NCBI GenBank assembly: GCA_025765615.1
Contig: JAIVFJ010000231.1
Location: 1-64,000 of the forward strand
DNA: 64,000 nt
From: Zopfochytrium polystomum
Taxonomy: Eukaryota; Chytridiomycota; Chytridiomycetes; Chytridiales; Chytridiaceae
Direction of reading: 5' to 3'
Shown: positions 1 to 11,392 of the stretch, in pieces
Position numbering within the stretch: the stretch's first letter is position 1
How the letters are laid out: each line of letters starts with the position of its first letter
Program-made: the position numbers and the translations under genes
The notes under the pieces: model-generated
The model's input: only the letters and a program-made list of their open reading frames with translations
Databases searched by the model: none
What the model was told of the DNA's origin: nothing

Positions 1-1894
1 GTAGCGCGCCGGCACGCGCACCACCCCGCTGAACTCTGCGCCGTACAGCGACGTCGCGCCGGACCCTTCGCACGTGCACTGCAGGATGGGCGGCGGCGGC
101 GGGGCCCCCGAACTGCCGCTGCCGCTGCCGCCGGGCAAGATGGTGGAAGAAGAGGAGGAGGGGGTGGAGAAGGAGGAGGAGGAAGAAGTGGAGGAGGAGG
201 CGGTGGAGGTGGGGGCGCTGGCCGCGGCCGGGAGCGATATGGGCGCGCCGCCGGCGGCGACGGCTTCGCCCGCATGCGGGTGGTGGTAGCGGACTTGGCA
301 GAGGTAGGACGGGTGGATGGGACGCGCGTGGGAAGCGGCGGTTGGCGGCGAGCGGCGGGGGCAGCGCGCCCGGGTTGCTGACGACGACGGAGGGGACCGC
401 GGGCGGCGGGCCGGGCGGCTGGTAGTGCGGTGGGCGGACGAGGTAGTGGGTCCCCGGGTGGGGCAGGGTCGGAGGCGGGTTCGCAGGGCTGTATAGGTGG
501 TGGTGGATTTGCTGGTTTTGGGCTGCGTTGTTGGTGGGGTGGTGGTTCGACAGGGACCCCAGCGACCCCGAGTTCTTGGGGTGAATCGCGATGGCCTGCG
601 GCCGCGCTGCCAACGCGGTCGCTGCGTCCTGCTGCTTGGCACCTGTCGTTGCTGCGCTTGCGCCGCTGGCGCTGGTGTTGATTGGGACGAGGCGAACTCC
701 CGCCGACTTTGGCCGTGCGGCGCTGGGGGTCGGTCCGCCGACGGAGCCGACGCCAACGACCGTGGCGACACCCGCGGAGGTGCTGCCCTTTGTAGTAAAG
801 TCGTAGTCGTTTGGAGACGCGGGCGGCGGCCGCAGCTGCGCCGGAGGAATCGGTTGGAGCTTTCCAGTGTGCGCAGTCGTTCGCTGTATAACAGGTCGCT
901 TCGGAATCGCCGGCGCACCTCCCCCCGCACTGCCGCCGCCGCCTCCGCCGCCACCTGTCCCGCCGGCTGCTCTTTCCTCGTCCTTTGGCGGACCGCCACT
1001 CGCTCGCTCCGTCTCCTGTTCCTCCAGCAACTTGATCAGTCCCGACTGCTCGATGAGCACGTTTTCCGAGTCCGCGAAAGCCTTGTCCGGCTGCTCGACG
1101 ATGGGCGTGCCAGAGACGAGCGTCGCTCCCTCCACGAGCGTCAGGGGCGACTCTGCCGGGAGCGTCAGGCTCAGCGTCTTGAGGTCGGCCGCGACGCCCA
1201 CGTCTTCCATCAGCCGGACCGGGAGGCCGCGCTCCGCGTGCCGCATTTCGAGTTGCAGGTTGGTGTGCGTCGGAAACCAACCGCCGTTGCCGATCGTTCC
1301 GGGTAAGCTGTCCACCGGCAGCTGCGGCGGCGGGCGCACAGCGCTGGCTGTTTTAGAAGACTGCGAAGCGGGGGCGACGGCGACGGCGGCGCTGCGACCC
1401 GACGTGGTGATGAGGGCTCCCGGGGGCGAAGTGTATGACGGCAGCGTCAAGGACGGGTACGTGGTGGGGACGCCAAAAGGGGACATGGGACCGGCCGTGT
1501 GTATTCCCATTCCAAACTGCACGCCGGAAGGCCAACCTCCAACCGGAACACGCTTTCGCGCGCTGACGTGCATCCTGGTTCCGTCTGCTGCGACGAGAAT
1601 GCCTCGGCTGGAGCCGCTCCCGAGACCCGCAGCGACGTTGACGGGGTCGTTCGCAGCGGCGACGTTGAGCTTATTTGTGTGGGTGGTTGCACTCACAACG
1701 CCCGGGTTGCCGAGGGCGGCGACGGTAGCCTGGCTGAGGGCGTCGCGGACGGTGCGTCTGTGGCCGATAAGGGGGTCGATATCGCCGCGAGAGTAGCCCA
1801 ACTCCCACGCGGCCTGCGACGAGATACCTGGGGGAAGGGCGTGGTGCCCTGGGATGTGGACGGTGCGATTGTACGAAACGTTTGATGGGCTCAT
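1..1894 (-). CDS. Pro/Ser-rich protein of unknown function, C-terminus beyond the window
   Basis: The minus strand is open from an ATG at 1894 to the left edge, about 630 codons. The N-terminal 150 residues are ordinary sequence; after that the protein is rich in Pro, Gly, Ala and Ser, with a Gly run near codon 320. Close to the edge it becomes Ser-rich and then contains a Cys pair (CTCEGSG) and a motif ending VVRVPARY. Codon usage shows that the frame changes between about 300 and 370: the first 500 codons are in one frame, the Ser-rich end in the next. A run of five C (minus strand) near 356 lies at the junction, so a one-base indel or a small unseen intron is possible. I do not recognise the family; a regulatory or scaffold protein is only a guess. 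Confidence 0.5.
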   Translation of the reverse strand, partial: MSPSNVSYNRTVHIPGHHALPPGISSQAAWELGYSRGDIDPLIGHRRTVRDALSQATVAALGNPGVVSATTHTNKLNVAAANDPVNVAAGLGSGSSRGILVAADGTRMHVSARKRVPVGGWPSGVQFGMGIHTAGPMSPFGVPTTYPSLTLPSYTSPPGALITTSGRSAAVAVAPASQSSKTASAVRPPPQLPVDSLPGTIGNGGWFPTHTNLQLEMRHAERGLPVRLMEDVGVAADLKTLSLTLPAESPLTLVEGATLVSGTPIVEQPDKAFADSENVLIEQSGLIKLLEEQETERASGGPPKDEERAAGGTGGGGGGGGSAGGGAPAIPKRPVIQRTTAHTGKLQPIPPAQLRPPPASPNDYDFTTKGSTSAGVATVVGVGSVGGPTPSAARPKSAGVRLVPINTSASGASAATTGAKQQDAATALAARPQAIAIHPKNSGSLGSLSNHHPTNNAAQNQQIHHHLYSPANPPPTLPHPGTHYLVRPPHYQPPGPPPAVPSVVVSNPGALPPPLAANRRFPRASHPPVLPLPSPLPPPACGRSRRRRRRAHIAPGRGQRPHLHRLLLHFFLLLLLHPLLLFFHHLARRQRQRQFGGPAAAAHPAVHVRRVRRDVAVRRRVQRGGARAGAL

Positions 1895-3087
1895 GACGTC
1901 GTTCGGTTCCGTTTTGCGGGTGACGAGTGCGGAGAGCCACTTTTCGCAGAGTTAGGAGTGGGGTTGAGCTGCTCGACGTCTCCTCCGCGCGAAACGATAT
2001 CGAGAATGACGCGGTTTTGAAGTGGACCGCGTGTAGGATTTTTAAGTTCAACAAAAAAGGTACCTGGAAATAGAAACAGCCGCGATTACGACGCTTGGGG
2101 GCAGAGCGAAGAATTGACTGAACCCCAAAGACGCCCAGGCCGTGGTGGTGCGTGATCGATCGCGCCGAGAGTACTCGGCTGTTTAGTCCTGTTCGGCCGG
2201 GTAAGCCGGATGTGTGAAAAAAAGACGTTGTGGACGAGCGGCTGACGGGTAGTGCCGCCTGGGGGATTTGCGGCGCGCTGGCGGATCAACTCGACTCTGA
2301 GCTGTGACGTCTTGTAGAACTGCTGGTTACTTCTGCTGCCCCCAGCTTCTGCAGCAGATTCTTTTTCCCCGCGTGAAACACCTTTCGGCATTATACTGTT
2401 TGCGCTTCTAACACCACCACCTGTCAACCTAACATTTTGGCACCCCCTTGCCCTACATATTGCTGTAGTGGTTGTACTCTGTAGGTATGCATCGTAACAG
2501 GATCTTACATTACATAAAATGAAACCGAAAAAAAAAAAAAAGGAGAGAAGAAAGAGGGAGGCTTCGCTTGCTGGTGGGTGAAAGACGGCGTTTGACTCGG
2601 TGAGTGCGGTGGTGTGCGTTGTGCATTAATTATGCAGCACGCATTGCATTGGTACGCACGAGCAAGGCACGCGGTCGTGCGATGATCACCTCTCCCCTTT
2701 TGGCGCGTATTCTACAGTGGAGAGCGAGAGAGAGAGAGAGAGAGACAGAGAGAGAGTGTGTGTGGGTGTGGGGCGGGCGAAAGGAGTGAGCGTGGCGAGT
2801 GAGCGTAGTGAGTGAGTGCGTCTGTTGGCAAAATGGGTTTGGGAGGGAGAGGGGGGGGGGCGCGTCGCGCGACGCGTCTGAAGAAGAAGCGCCTTCGATT
2901 CGGTTGCCCCGTCGCACAAACGAAACCTTTCATTCGTTTGTCTCCCCGTCAGTCAGTCAATCAGTCAGTCTGTGAGTCTGTCGGTCGGTCGGTGGGTCAG
3001 TTGGGCGGTCCTCTGTCTGTCTCTAAAACAAGAAAGAAAAATGAGAAAAAAAAGAATAAAAAAGAAGAAAAAGCTTCCACACACATA
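1895..3087. other. Intergenic: divergent 5' region with GA microsatellite
   Basis: The space between two divergent genes. It contains an A run at 2529, a GA-rich simple repeat at about 2725-2758 and a GTCA/GTCG-type repeat at 2948-3000, just upstream of the glycosyltransferase start. A minus-strand open frame at 2086-2427 (113 codons) has some non-repetitive sequence and could be a small gene or an upstream exon of the left gene, but I have no domain evidence for it. Confidence 0.5.
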
Positions 3088-6000
3088 ATGGATAGCAGCG
3101 GTGGCGCGCCGCTGCATCGCGCGACGCCGCTGCCGCTGCCGCTCACGCCCGCCGCGGCGCCGTCCGCCACCGCCGCAGGCAAGGCGCCCTCGACCTCCTC
3201 TTCCTCTTCGTCCTCCTCCTCCTCACCTTCATCGTCGTCGTCGTCGTCGTCGAAATCTCTCCGATCGCCCGGTCCGCTCGTCTCTTCGGCCTTGCTCTCA
3301 ATTCCGTCCTCCTCTTCCTCCAATTTCCCCTCTTCGTCGTCCGCCTCCTCCTCGTCGTCGTCGTCGTCGTCGACCAACTGGACGTCCGCTTCTGCCCGAT
3401 CGTCACCGTCGGCTTCTTCTGCTTCTTCTTCAACTCTGTACAGCTATGCCGCTGTCCGCTCTCCGTCTCCGGCGGTACCCCTCGCCTTCCCTGTTACTCC
3501 AAGCTCTTCTTCTGCCTCGTCTTCCTCCACCTCCGCTGCGTCTTCGTCTTCGGCGTCGCCTGTGCGGCCTCCCTCCCACGGTCGGTCGCACAGCCATGGT
3601 CTCGGATCTTCGCCATTGAAGCAGCAGCTTCTGGTTCACAACCATTCCACATCGTCCTTTCCACCCTCCTCTTCCTCCTCATCGTCCTCGTCGAGCTCGT
3701 CCTCCTCATCCAGCTTCCAGGATCGGGACGTATACTTTGCGGAATATGAACCGGCATCGTCGTCTTCCTACACCTCCTCGTCTCTGGCTGCTTCACAGTT
3801 GGGTTCGCGCGGGCAGAACGTCTCCGCGCACGATCTCCACGGTGATTACGTGAGACTGTCGGACCTGGCGGAGAAGGGCGTCCCGTCTACGAGCATCAAA
3901 ACCAACAGCAACAACTCATATTTGGGCACCGCCTCCTCGGTAGCCCGGCGGCACTGGAACCAAATCTGCCACACCCTCAACTTTTCTATTACACGTCGCA
4001 TCAGCCTCTTTATCTTTGCAGTAGTCAGAGCTTGCTGGCGCAGATTCAGGCTGTTGACTTTGATCGCGTTACTTTGCTCGGCTGCCTCAATTACTCTGTA
4101 TTTCACGCGCTCGAAACGGTTGCCCTCCGGCTTCCGATCGGCGGGCAGTCCTCGGAACTACATCGTTGCGGAGCCCAACACCTGGGGCTGCGACCCTTAC
4201 GACGCTGGAATGGTTTCGCGTGGCCGCTTGCAAACCGCTGTTGACGTATGCCGACCGTCTGATCGGATGGCCGACCTCGTGGCACGCCGCGCGCAGGACT
4301 ATTGGATCTTGCGTCCACCTGCTCTCACACCAAACTCGGCCTTAATTCGATATGTGCCTTTGACCGGAAATACCAACGGAGGAGCGGCTTTAGAGTCTAT
4401 CCGATCCGGTCAAACCCACATCAGTTGTAGGACCGTTGACCAGAAGATCCCCGAGGTTTTTTGCGACGCGCGAGACTTTGCTGTCAGAGTCGGGAAAGTG
4501 CCCCGCGCGGCACCTGGCAAAAACATCACGGCGGCGGATCTCTTTCCAAAGTTGGAGGGTGACGCGAGTCATAATCCGCTGGAAGGAACGTGCAGACTCG
4601 ATGAAAAGACTTGGAAAAAGGCTAGCTTTGGAGGTGGAGCGTCCTTCTGGCTATATGGTGAGATTTGCTTATACTAATGCGGCTCTGCTGATCTTGGTTA
4701 CTGACATTTCTCAAGCCGGTCTTGACGCTCAAGCGAACGGAATACAATGTGACGCGTGGGTTGACTCCCCGCTTTTCTTCTTGTCTCGTTACGATGCTTC
4801 CAACTCGTTCCACATTCATCAGGTAGACCCCTCCCCCTCCCACCGCCCCGTCGTTGTATTGGAAATTCATAGCGATTCCTTTCGTGTGACAGGACATGCT
4901 CAACACCTTCCAAGTTTACTCGGCGCTTGACCTCGACTCGCACTCCACTCAAGTTGTTCTGCTTGATAACCGCCAGAACGAAGGCCCACTTGGCGCCGTT
5001 TGGGGCACGGTCTTCTCCAACACCGGCAAGGTCCCCGACATCCGCACACTGGCGGACCACGTCGCCCAATACTATGCTGCCCGGAACAAGTCAGGGGAAG
5101 ACCTCCACCTCTGTTTCCGGCGCGGCATCTTCGGCATGCACGGCGGCATTTCGCCGCTCGCGCGCAACTCTCGCTCGCCGTCTCGATGCAGCCCGTCCCC
5201 TCTGATCAACGCGTTTGCGCGCTTCGTCAAGGACCGCGTCGACGCCCGGTCCCCTGCGGCGCAGTCGCCGGACGTGGACTCGGGCCGGCGGCCCGACTCG
5301 CCAGCGAAAAAGGAACAGCCGCAGCAGCACCAGCAGCCGCCGCCGGCGCCGAACTCGGACCATAGCGACGCCGCCGCGGCCGCCCCGCTCATCCCGACGC
5401 CGGAAGACATCACAATCACGTACGCGGTCCGCCCGCGCCCGAAGAACTACCTCCCCGGCGACATCCTCTCGTCGGCGCTGGTCAACGAGCCCGCGCTCAT
5501 CAAGGATCTTCGCGAGGCTGCGCGCGCCTGGTCGGCCATGCCCAAGCACTACCTTCTCGACATTGGCTCCCTGCCCGACGAGGATGAAGTCAGGGACCTC
5601 GACGTGCCGCAGGTGTCATTTTCCGCGGTGGATTTCGCCGTGGCGGACGGCAGGGGCGAAGAGAGGCTCCGCGAGATGGGCGGGACGGACGTGCTCGTCG
5701 GCGTCCACGGGGACGGCCTAGTGCACGCCATGTACCTTCGCCGAGCGCCGATCGGCGGGCTGGTGGAGCTCGCCCTGCCAGAGAAGAAAAAGGAGGAGTA
5801 TCTGTATCGAAACCTTGCGTTTGAGGTAAGGAAGCGTTCACCCTCACTTATCCTTTGTTTTTTTTTTTTTTAATTGCAATCTGACGACGCCCCTTTACAA
5901 TAACTTTACTCAAAAAAAGCGCCAAAACCTTTACGAGTCGTACCCAGTGAACCAAACTTTGTCGACAGAAGACATTGAAAACATTGTCAAGCTCGTGTAC

Positions 6001-6093
6001 CGCATCACCAAAGAAATCGCAAAGGGCCGCGTTCGTGAATGGTGGGACCACGATAGGGCGTTGATGCATCAGAAGGCAGGGCTTGCCCCTTGA
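3088..6093 (+). CDS. Type II membrane glycosyltransferase, GT61 (EOGT/POMGNT2-like)
   Basis: Four exons: 3088-4657, 4716-4822, 4893-5825 and 5920-6093, all GT-AG and frame-consistent, giving 927 residues. Residues 1-310 are a cytosolic tail dominated by Ser runs; one hydrophobic helix at about 320-340 acts as signal anchor; the lumenal part starts near 345. The exon 2/3 segment (PLFFLSRYDASNSFHIHQD, then GAVWGTVFSNTG) and the C-terminal segment (TDVLVGVHGDGLVHAMYLR) are the conserved parts of GT61 enzymes, which transfer GlcNAc or xylose to protein-linked acceptors in ER or Golgi. The exact donor and acceptor cannot be read from sequence. About 100 residues of Ser/Pro/Gln-rich insert sit inside the catalytic domain in exon 3. 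The start is the first ATG after the GTCA-repeat and A-rich leader. Confidence 0.8.
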
Positions 6094-6719
6094 TACTCTG
6101 CGGAAAGAGGCGGTTACTCTTTTTTTTTTCACTTTTTATTTTCTATTTTATTTTTTTGGTTTCCTTTTCTTCTGTTTGGGTGGTCCCCTTCCAGGTTCAT
6201 CGGGATTGGCCTTGGATGGATGGGCCTTGTACTTGCGCCTCAAAACGGGGGGCGGGACACACCGAACCCTCGTTTGCAAGCTCCGAACGCCACCCCCCGA
6301 TGGCTTTGTGGTTAGCATATGAATGAACCCCGACCCCGCCAGGCCCTTTCTTTTCTTTCCTCTCCGACTTTCCCTCTTTTTCTTTTCATTTCATCCGCGG
6401 GCGCTTCTTCTTCGTGTTCTTCTTTTTTCTTTTCTTTTCTCCCTTTTTTTTTCTCTCTTCCCAGACTGCGTTTACGCGCATTTTCTGTTCTTGTTCTTTC
6501 CTATTCACGTTGGTTAATAGTCTGTCCGGTTTATCCAAAAAAGAAAAACGAAATCAAAGAAAGAAAAAAGCCTTCTCGTAGGTGCGCGTTTGTCGCTGTC
6601 TGCTCGACCCCGCAGTCGGGCCGTATGATTTATTTTTTTTTTTTTTCCCTCACATAATTCCGCCAAAGTTGACACCACAGAGACTATTTCCGCCCAACCC
6701 GTTCAAGAAAAAGTTGCAG
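6094..6719. other. 3' flank of the GT61 gene, T-rich
   Basis: No convincing gene. Long T and pyrimidine stretches at 6119-6180, 6340-6460 and 6627-6647; open frames here are low-complexity Phe/Leu/Ser products of these tracts. Confidence 0.6.
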
Positions 6720-6875
6720 TACAGACATGAAACTTGGCTCAGTTGATCTCTGAGATATGCTCCTATCCGTTACTGAAGTGCCACAACCGCCCTGTAAGTT
6801 CTTTGCTTGAGACAGAGTCGAATAGACGCACCATGCATGGACGCAATTTTGTTTGTTACCATGGAAATTGTTCAT

Positions 6876-7480
6876 TCAGTGATCAGAATCGTCAGTGTTG
6901 CCCGCCTTTGCTGCAATGACTGCTGCAATTGTCCTAGGCGAACTTTCCACCAATTTACTGCACAATTCTGCAGGGAGGCTTCACTGATTCTCTCGCAAAG
7001 CTCCAAGTTTGACTTTGCTGCAGTCTCATTGGAGTTGAGCTTCAGCTTTGATATTCCAAATGTGCTTAATTGGATTAATGTCGGGAGACTGGGAGGGCCG
7101 CTGAATAACACAAAATCCTGAGCCATTCCCTGATGTTTTTGGGAAGTATGCTTCGGGTTATTGTACTGCTGAAATTTAATATAATGGAGTTTGAGTCTGC
7201 GCTCATCAAGGAGATGAGATAGTTCTTCACAATACTCACATACTAATCTGACACCAATTTTTTTTTTTTTTTTTTTTCAGTTGTGACGTTCTTGAGGTGC
7301 CGTTCCAGGAACTCTCAAGCAGATGTCATGCCATCTGATCTCCATGTTGATCTTTAAACACATCATTTGGTCAGATGAGTTAAAGTCCTCAACCATTCAG
7401 GTTAATGGCCTGGGTCATGCAATTTTGTGCTTTGGTGTGAGAGCCAGCTGCTTCTTCTTCTGTAAACCTCTTTTACCGAC
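6876..7480 (-). pseudogene. Tc1/mariner transposase C-terminal half, broken
   Basis: Reading the minus strand in shifting frames gives three family hallmarks in the right order. First a KKKQLALTPKHK stretch followed by a VED-type block (about 7480-7330). Then FQQYNNPKHTS (about 7185), where the family has Asp after FQQ. Then QSPDINPIKHIWN (about 7085), the DDE-domain tail. The final segment KLVESSPRTIAAVIAAK and a stop at 6876-6878 match the usual C-terminus. At least two stop codons and two frame changes interrupt it, and the second catalytic Asp is replaced by Tyr, so it cannot be functional. Confidence 0.7.
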
Positions 7481-8399
7481 CACTCAGACCAAACCTGTGA
7501 CAGTCTCTGATGGAACTGTCCTGCTTGTGTCCTGTTCATGACTTTGTGCCAGTTGTGCACTGTGGGTTTGGTCTCTCCGGATGCGATTTGCCGCCTAAAT
7601 TGAAGCATTTGCAGGGATGTGAGGTTGCGGGGCAGCCAGGGGGGAGCGCTTTCGATGTCCAGACTTTCCACTGCACAAATGTGATCGAGAGTATCAGCTC
7701 CAACCTTCACATTGGCTTGAGTGGCCTTGTCGAGGAGACTTGAACTCATGTCATCTATTTTTTTTTTGTCAAGCAGGATGGGTTTCATGGCTGTCTTCCA
7801 GCGCTGTGCGAATCCAACAAAAGCAGTTGGAATCCCTAACACACTCCTCTGTGTATATGTGCTTGACGTGAGGAAAAAGTTTGGTGGAAAATCTGGAAAA
7901 TCAGGGAATGTTACCCAGGTGGACATTTTCCTGCTCAGGACCCATAATATTGCGCAAATGGATCGAGGATTTTTGAATCACCTGATCTCCTTCTGCAAAG
8001 AGGCATGGCACTTTTCATTTTCAGAAACTCACACCAATTGGCTGCCAGAACGCCAAATCCTGCGCATAAGTCTTCACTCATGCTTTTGTGGGGCGGTTTG
8101 GCAGTAGAGTGGCAGAAACATGAGCGCAATTTTGTGAGCCACTGTATGAAGAAGTGCTTGTTTGACCCCAACCCCTGTTACTTAGGATTTGTCCAGTTCC
8201 ATGAAAACAGAAATGAAAAAAACTCACCTCACTTCGAAAAAAAAAAAAAAAATAAAATAAAATCGCAATGCCCGATGCCACTCAAGTCACCAAATTGCTG
8301 CCAGTGCAAAGCTGGAAGCTCGTACCTGTTTACGTCATTCACGTAGCAGAATGTCGAGACATCAAAACCATTCTGCCTGGCTGCCCACAAACTCATCAA

Positions 8400-8800
8400 T
8401 GTGTTCAGCAAATCGCCATCACCATCCGCATGATGCAACCGGGTGTCATTGTCTCCCAGCAACGCCACATGAACACTTTCCACCGACTCTTTGCCTCCCA
8501 GGCACTGTGACTCAGAGAGCTGTGACTCTGCCTACCGCCTGTGCCTTCAGCACACTGTAGTAACAGGGGACAGCTGGGCAACGCCCGGCAGACCAATAAC
8601 TGGATACGTGCACCCCACATAAAAACAAGCTACCAAAGTCAAACTTGGAGCTACGCGAAGAATCAGGGAAGAATGGAGGAGGTTTCCAGCACACATGTTG
8701 CAGCAACCTAGTCAAAAGTGTTGGTGGGAGTATTGTGAACGCCGTTGAGGCAAAGCGTGGGCAGCACATGTTACTGAATAAAACCTTTCTCGTGTCAACC
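8400..8800 (+). pseudogene. Second Tc1/mariner transposase remnant, C-terminal end
   Basis: The plus strand at about 8625-8790 translates to KSNLELREE followed by CSNLVKSVGGSIVNAVEAKR, the same C-terminal block as the copy in the left arm (SNLELCERISEA, then the KLVES block). The part upstream is too degraded to align by eye. It lies in the right inverted arm and is oriented opposite to the left copy. Confidence 0.5.
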
Positions 8801-8923
8801 GGCAAAATTGTGCCCGAGGTCACATGTTCAACTGCCTCTTGCAAAATACGCACATACAGCTACGACACTTCAGCAGCCGATAGAGGATATCACTGATTTT
8901 ATCTGAGCCAAGATTCCTGTCTG

Positions 8924-9389
8924 CACTAAAAAGGGAGTATGTTTTCAACAGAATAGTGCTTTGGGTAAAATCATTGGCACAAATTGTGGGCCACTGCAGA
9001 TGTTCAGATTCTGCTGTGGTTCCCCCGCCGTTGGACCCTTTTTCGGTAGATCCGACAAGACTGCATTCAGTTTTTCGCTTCTCCACATCGAACAGCTGTG
9101 GGTTTCATTAGGCTTCCGTTCAAAGAGTTGTAAGAGAAGTCCATACTTTTTTTTTTTTTTTTTTCATTCATCATAACTATCGAAGCAGTATTCTAAAGAG
9201 AGGAAAGAAAAGAAAGGAAGCGAAGCGAAATAATCGGGAGGATGCGCCATGATGCACAACGGCGGCCTGGAAGAGCAAGCAACGGAAACCGACAAAGGCG
9301 GCGGTACCACCCGGGGAACACTTTCAAGCAGTTGTCGTTACGGATCAGAATAATTTGCTGCTGTGCAGCCAGGTGCAGCCAAAGGTCTC
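8924..9389. other. Intergenic between the transposon and the GPI-protein gene
   Basis: Contains an 18-base T run at 9148-9165 and a purine-rich stretch at 9190-9240. No gene seen. Confidence 0.5.
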
Positions 9390-10456
9390 TCAGATCAGCA
9401 GCGCCGCCACGCCAGCCAGTCCCAGCACGGCCAAGAGGGCCGCTGAGCTCTCCGGCTTCTTCGCGGCAGACTTGCTCGAGGTCGTCGTTCCCGTCGGCGA
9501 AACCGTCGCCGACTTGCTGCTGCCTGTAGCGGTCCCGGTGGGCGATGTCCCCGACGACGAGCTGGAAGAGCAGTTGCCCCGCAGCGTGATCTTGGTAAAG
9601 GTGAAGGTCGCGCCGATGGGGCCGAAATTGACGAGTGTAAGGTCCTTCAGGTTCGCCAGGTCGAATTTGCCTCCGTTCAGGTTCGTGGAAAAGTCCGAAA
9701 TGGGCATGACCAGGGTTTGCGGGCTACCGCTGGGAGTAAGGTAGCTGGAGAGGAGGTGGTAGGAGGAGTCTGGATGGGGAGCGGGTTTTTGGTTGAGGCT
9801 CAGTTTGCTGGGCGTTCCGAGATCGAGAGGAATGACACTACTCACCGATGCCACGATCGCCCTTTCCGTCACGGACGCCGGGTGTGGCGGGGATCCACTG
9901 GGTCAGGGTGACGTTGAAGTCGGAGCCGGCAGGCGCAATCAGGTCGATGACCATAGCCGTGTACGGGGTCAAATCAAAGTCGTTCTCCCAGTTGAACTTG
10001 ACATACCAGCTAGATCATGTTGGTAGCTTGGATTAGAATGCAGGAGGCAGGGGAATTATGGGGGGAAAAGGGTATGGTCTAATCGAAAAGAAAATCGCCA
10101 TACTAGTTGAATGTAACGGCGGTGTTGGGGTGGCTGGCGGCCTCCAGGCCGTTGATGGCGACGCTGTTGTTGCCCGAGACGATCTTGAGCTGTCCGAGCG
10201 TCATTGTCTCGTCGGCGCCGCTGTCGCCATAGTCGCCGCCCAGCAGGTTCAGCGTCTTGTTGCAGCCGTTGAAGGTCCCGGGGAAGTTCTCGCAGCCGGT
10301 GCCCGTGGGCTGGGTGCGGTACATGGTCGAGTCGCGGGCGCGGAAGTCGTCGACGAGGACGTCGGGCTGGCATGCCTGGGCGAGCGCGCCGAGCGGGGCG
10401 GCGATGGCGGCGACGGCAGCGAAGGCGGCGGCGGCGGCGGCGGCGGCGAACCTCAT
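9390..10456 (-). CDS. GPI-anchored secreted protein, probable beta-sandwich ectodomain
   Basis: Three exons on the minus strand: 10456-10104, 10009-9846 and 9769-9390, with GT-AG introns of 94 and 76 nt, giving 298 residues. Residues 1-27 are an Ala-rich signal peptide ending ALAQA. The ectodomain (about 28-235) has several N-glycosylation sequons and four or more Cys, and starts with a VDDF motif typical of galactose-binding-like sandwich proteins. A Ser/Thr-rich stalk and a hydrophobic tail (LAVLGLAGVAALLI) at the very end are the usual GPI signal. Without homology search the ligand is unknown; carbohydrate binding at the wall is an inference. Next to it, on the same strand, lies the chitin deacetylase, also GPI-anchored. 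Confidence 0.75.
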
Positions 10457-11392
10457 CGTGACTGTCGAAATTGATTGATTATGGAGATGCTCGAGTTATT
10501 TTGCACGTTGTCTCTCACTCTGTCTCCTCCTCTACCCTCTGTTCCTCGTTTTGTCTCCTCCCTTTCGGCCAAGAGAAGGGCAGAGAGACAGACAGGCAGT
10601 ATTTTTCCTGTCCCTAACGAGAAAAAACGCCTCACCCATCAAAAAAAAAAAAAAAAAAAAAGATGGCAACACATGCACACACAGCCACCTTTCTCTGTGG
10701 TTTGAACTGTTAGAAACATGTAAAAAAAAATTTAAAAAAAGGCACATCAAAGGAGGGGGTGAAAAACGGTACCGGACACGGCAGATAGATTGTCAGCAAG
10801 TATTTGGCCGGTCCGTTTGGATTGTTTCATTAACGATTCACGGCGAACGACCAAATTATCAAGGCAGTCATTTTCAATCGCCTTCAAACGCAGCTGTGTT
10901 CGATTCTTGAATAAATTCACGACCATATCCACATGCGCCTCATCACGCGAGGAGGCACAAGGAAAAACTAAAGGCTTGTGACCCAGCTAATCGTATTGCG
11001 TCTAATCAAAAATTCATATCGCGCGCTGGGGACGAGAGAAGGGAAAAAAAAAAGAGAGCGACGGAGAGAAAAACCGGTACCTCGAAAATAAAGTGAAAGC
11101 AGAAACGCCCACGAAACGAAAAAAATTCCAAAACGTGAAAAATAATTGAAAGAAGAGAAAAAAAAAAGGAAAATTCGAAAGAGCAGGGAAAAACGGGAAA
11201 GAGAAATGGACAGCCAAAGAGCACCGTTCAAGAAGAAAACGAAACATGAAAGGCAATAGAAAGAAAAATAGAGAGAAAGACGACGGTGACAATAGGCAAC
11301 GCAAGGAGGGAGAGCTGTTGCGGGACAGGTCAAGAAGGATTGGAGGTGGAGGAGGAGGAGGATGGGGGGAGACAAGGCAGGGTTCGGGGCTT
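10457..11392. other. Intergenic, A/purine-rich
   Basis: Separates two co-oriented cell-surface genes. Has an A run at 10640-10660 and A/GA-rich sequence at 11040-11280 that gives only low-complexity frames. No gene seen. Confidence 0.5.

Larger units (their letters stand above)
6722..8923. mobile_element. Decayed Tc1/mariner element with long imperfect inverted arms
   Basis: The left end (from 6722, after a TA) and the reverse complement of the right end (to 8923) are similar: both begin CAGACA, then share CTTGGCTCAG and GCTGAAGTG/ACTGAAGTG-type blocks. The similarity reappears deeper in the arms, where AGCTCCAAGTTTGACTTTG is shared between 6998 and the complement of about 8660. The arms are therefore at least 270-330 bp, diverged by many substitutions and indels. 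Each arm holds the C-terminal part of a Tc1-type transposase pointing outwards. The duplicated TA is intact on the left and CA on the right. This could be one element with very long inverted repeats or two related elements joined tail to tail by their 5' halves. Confidence 0.65.
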
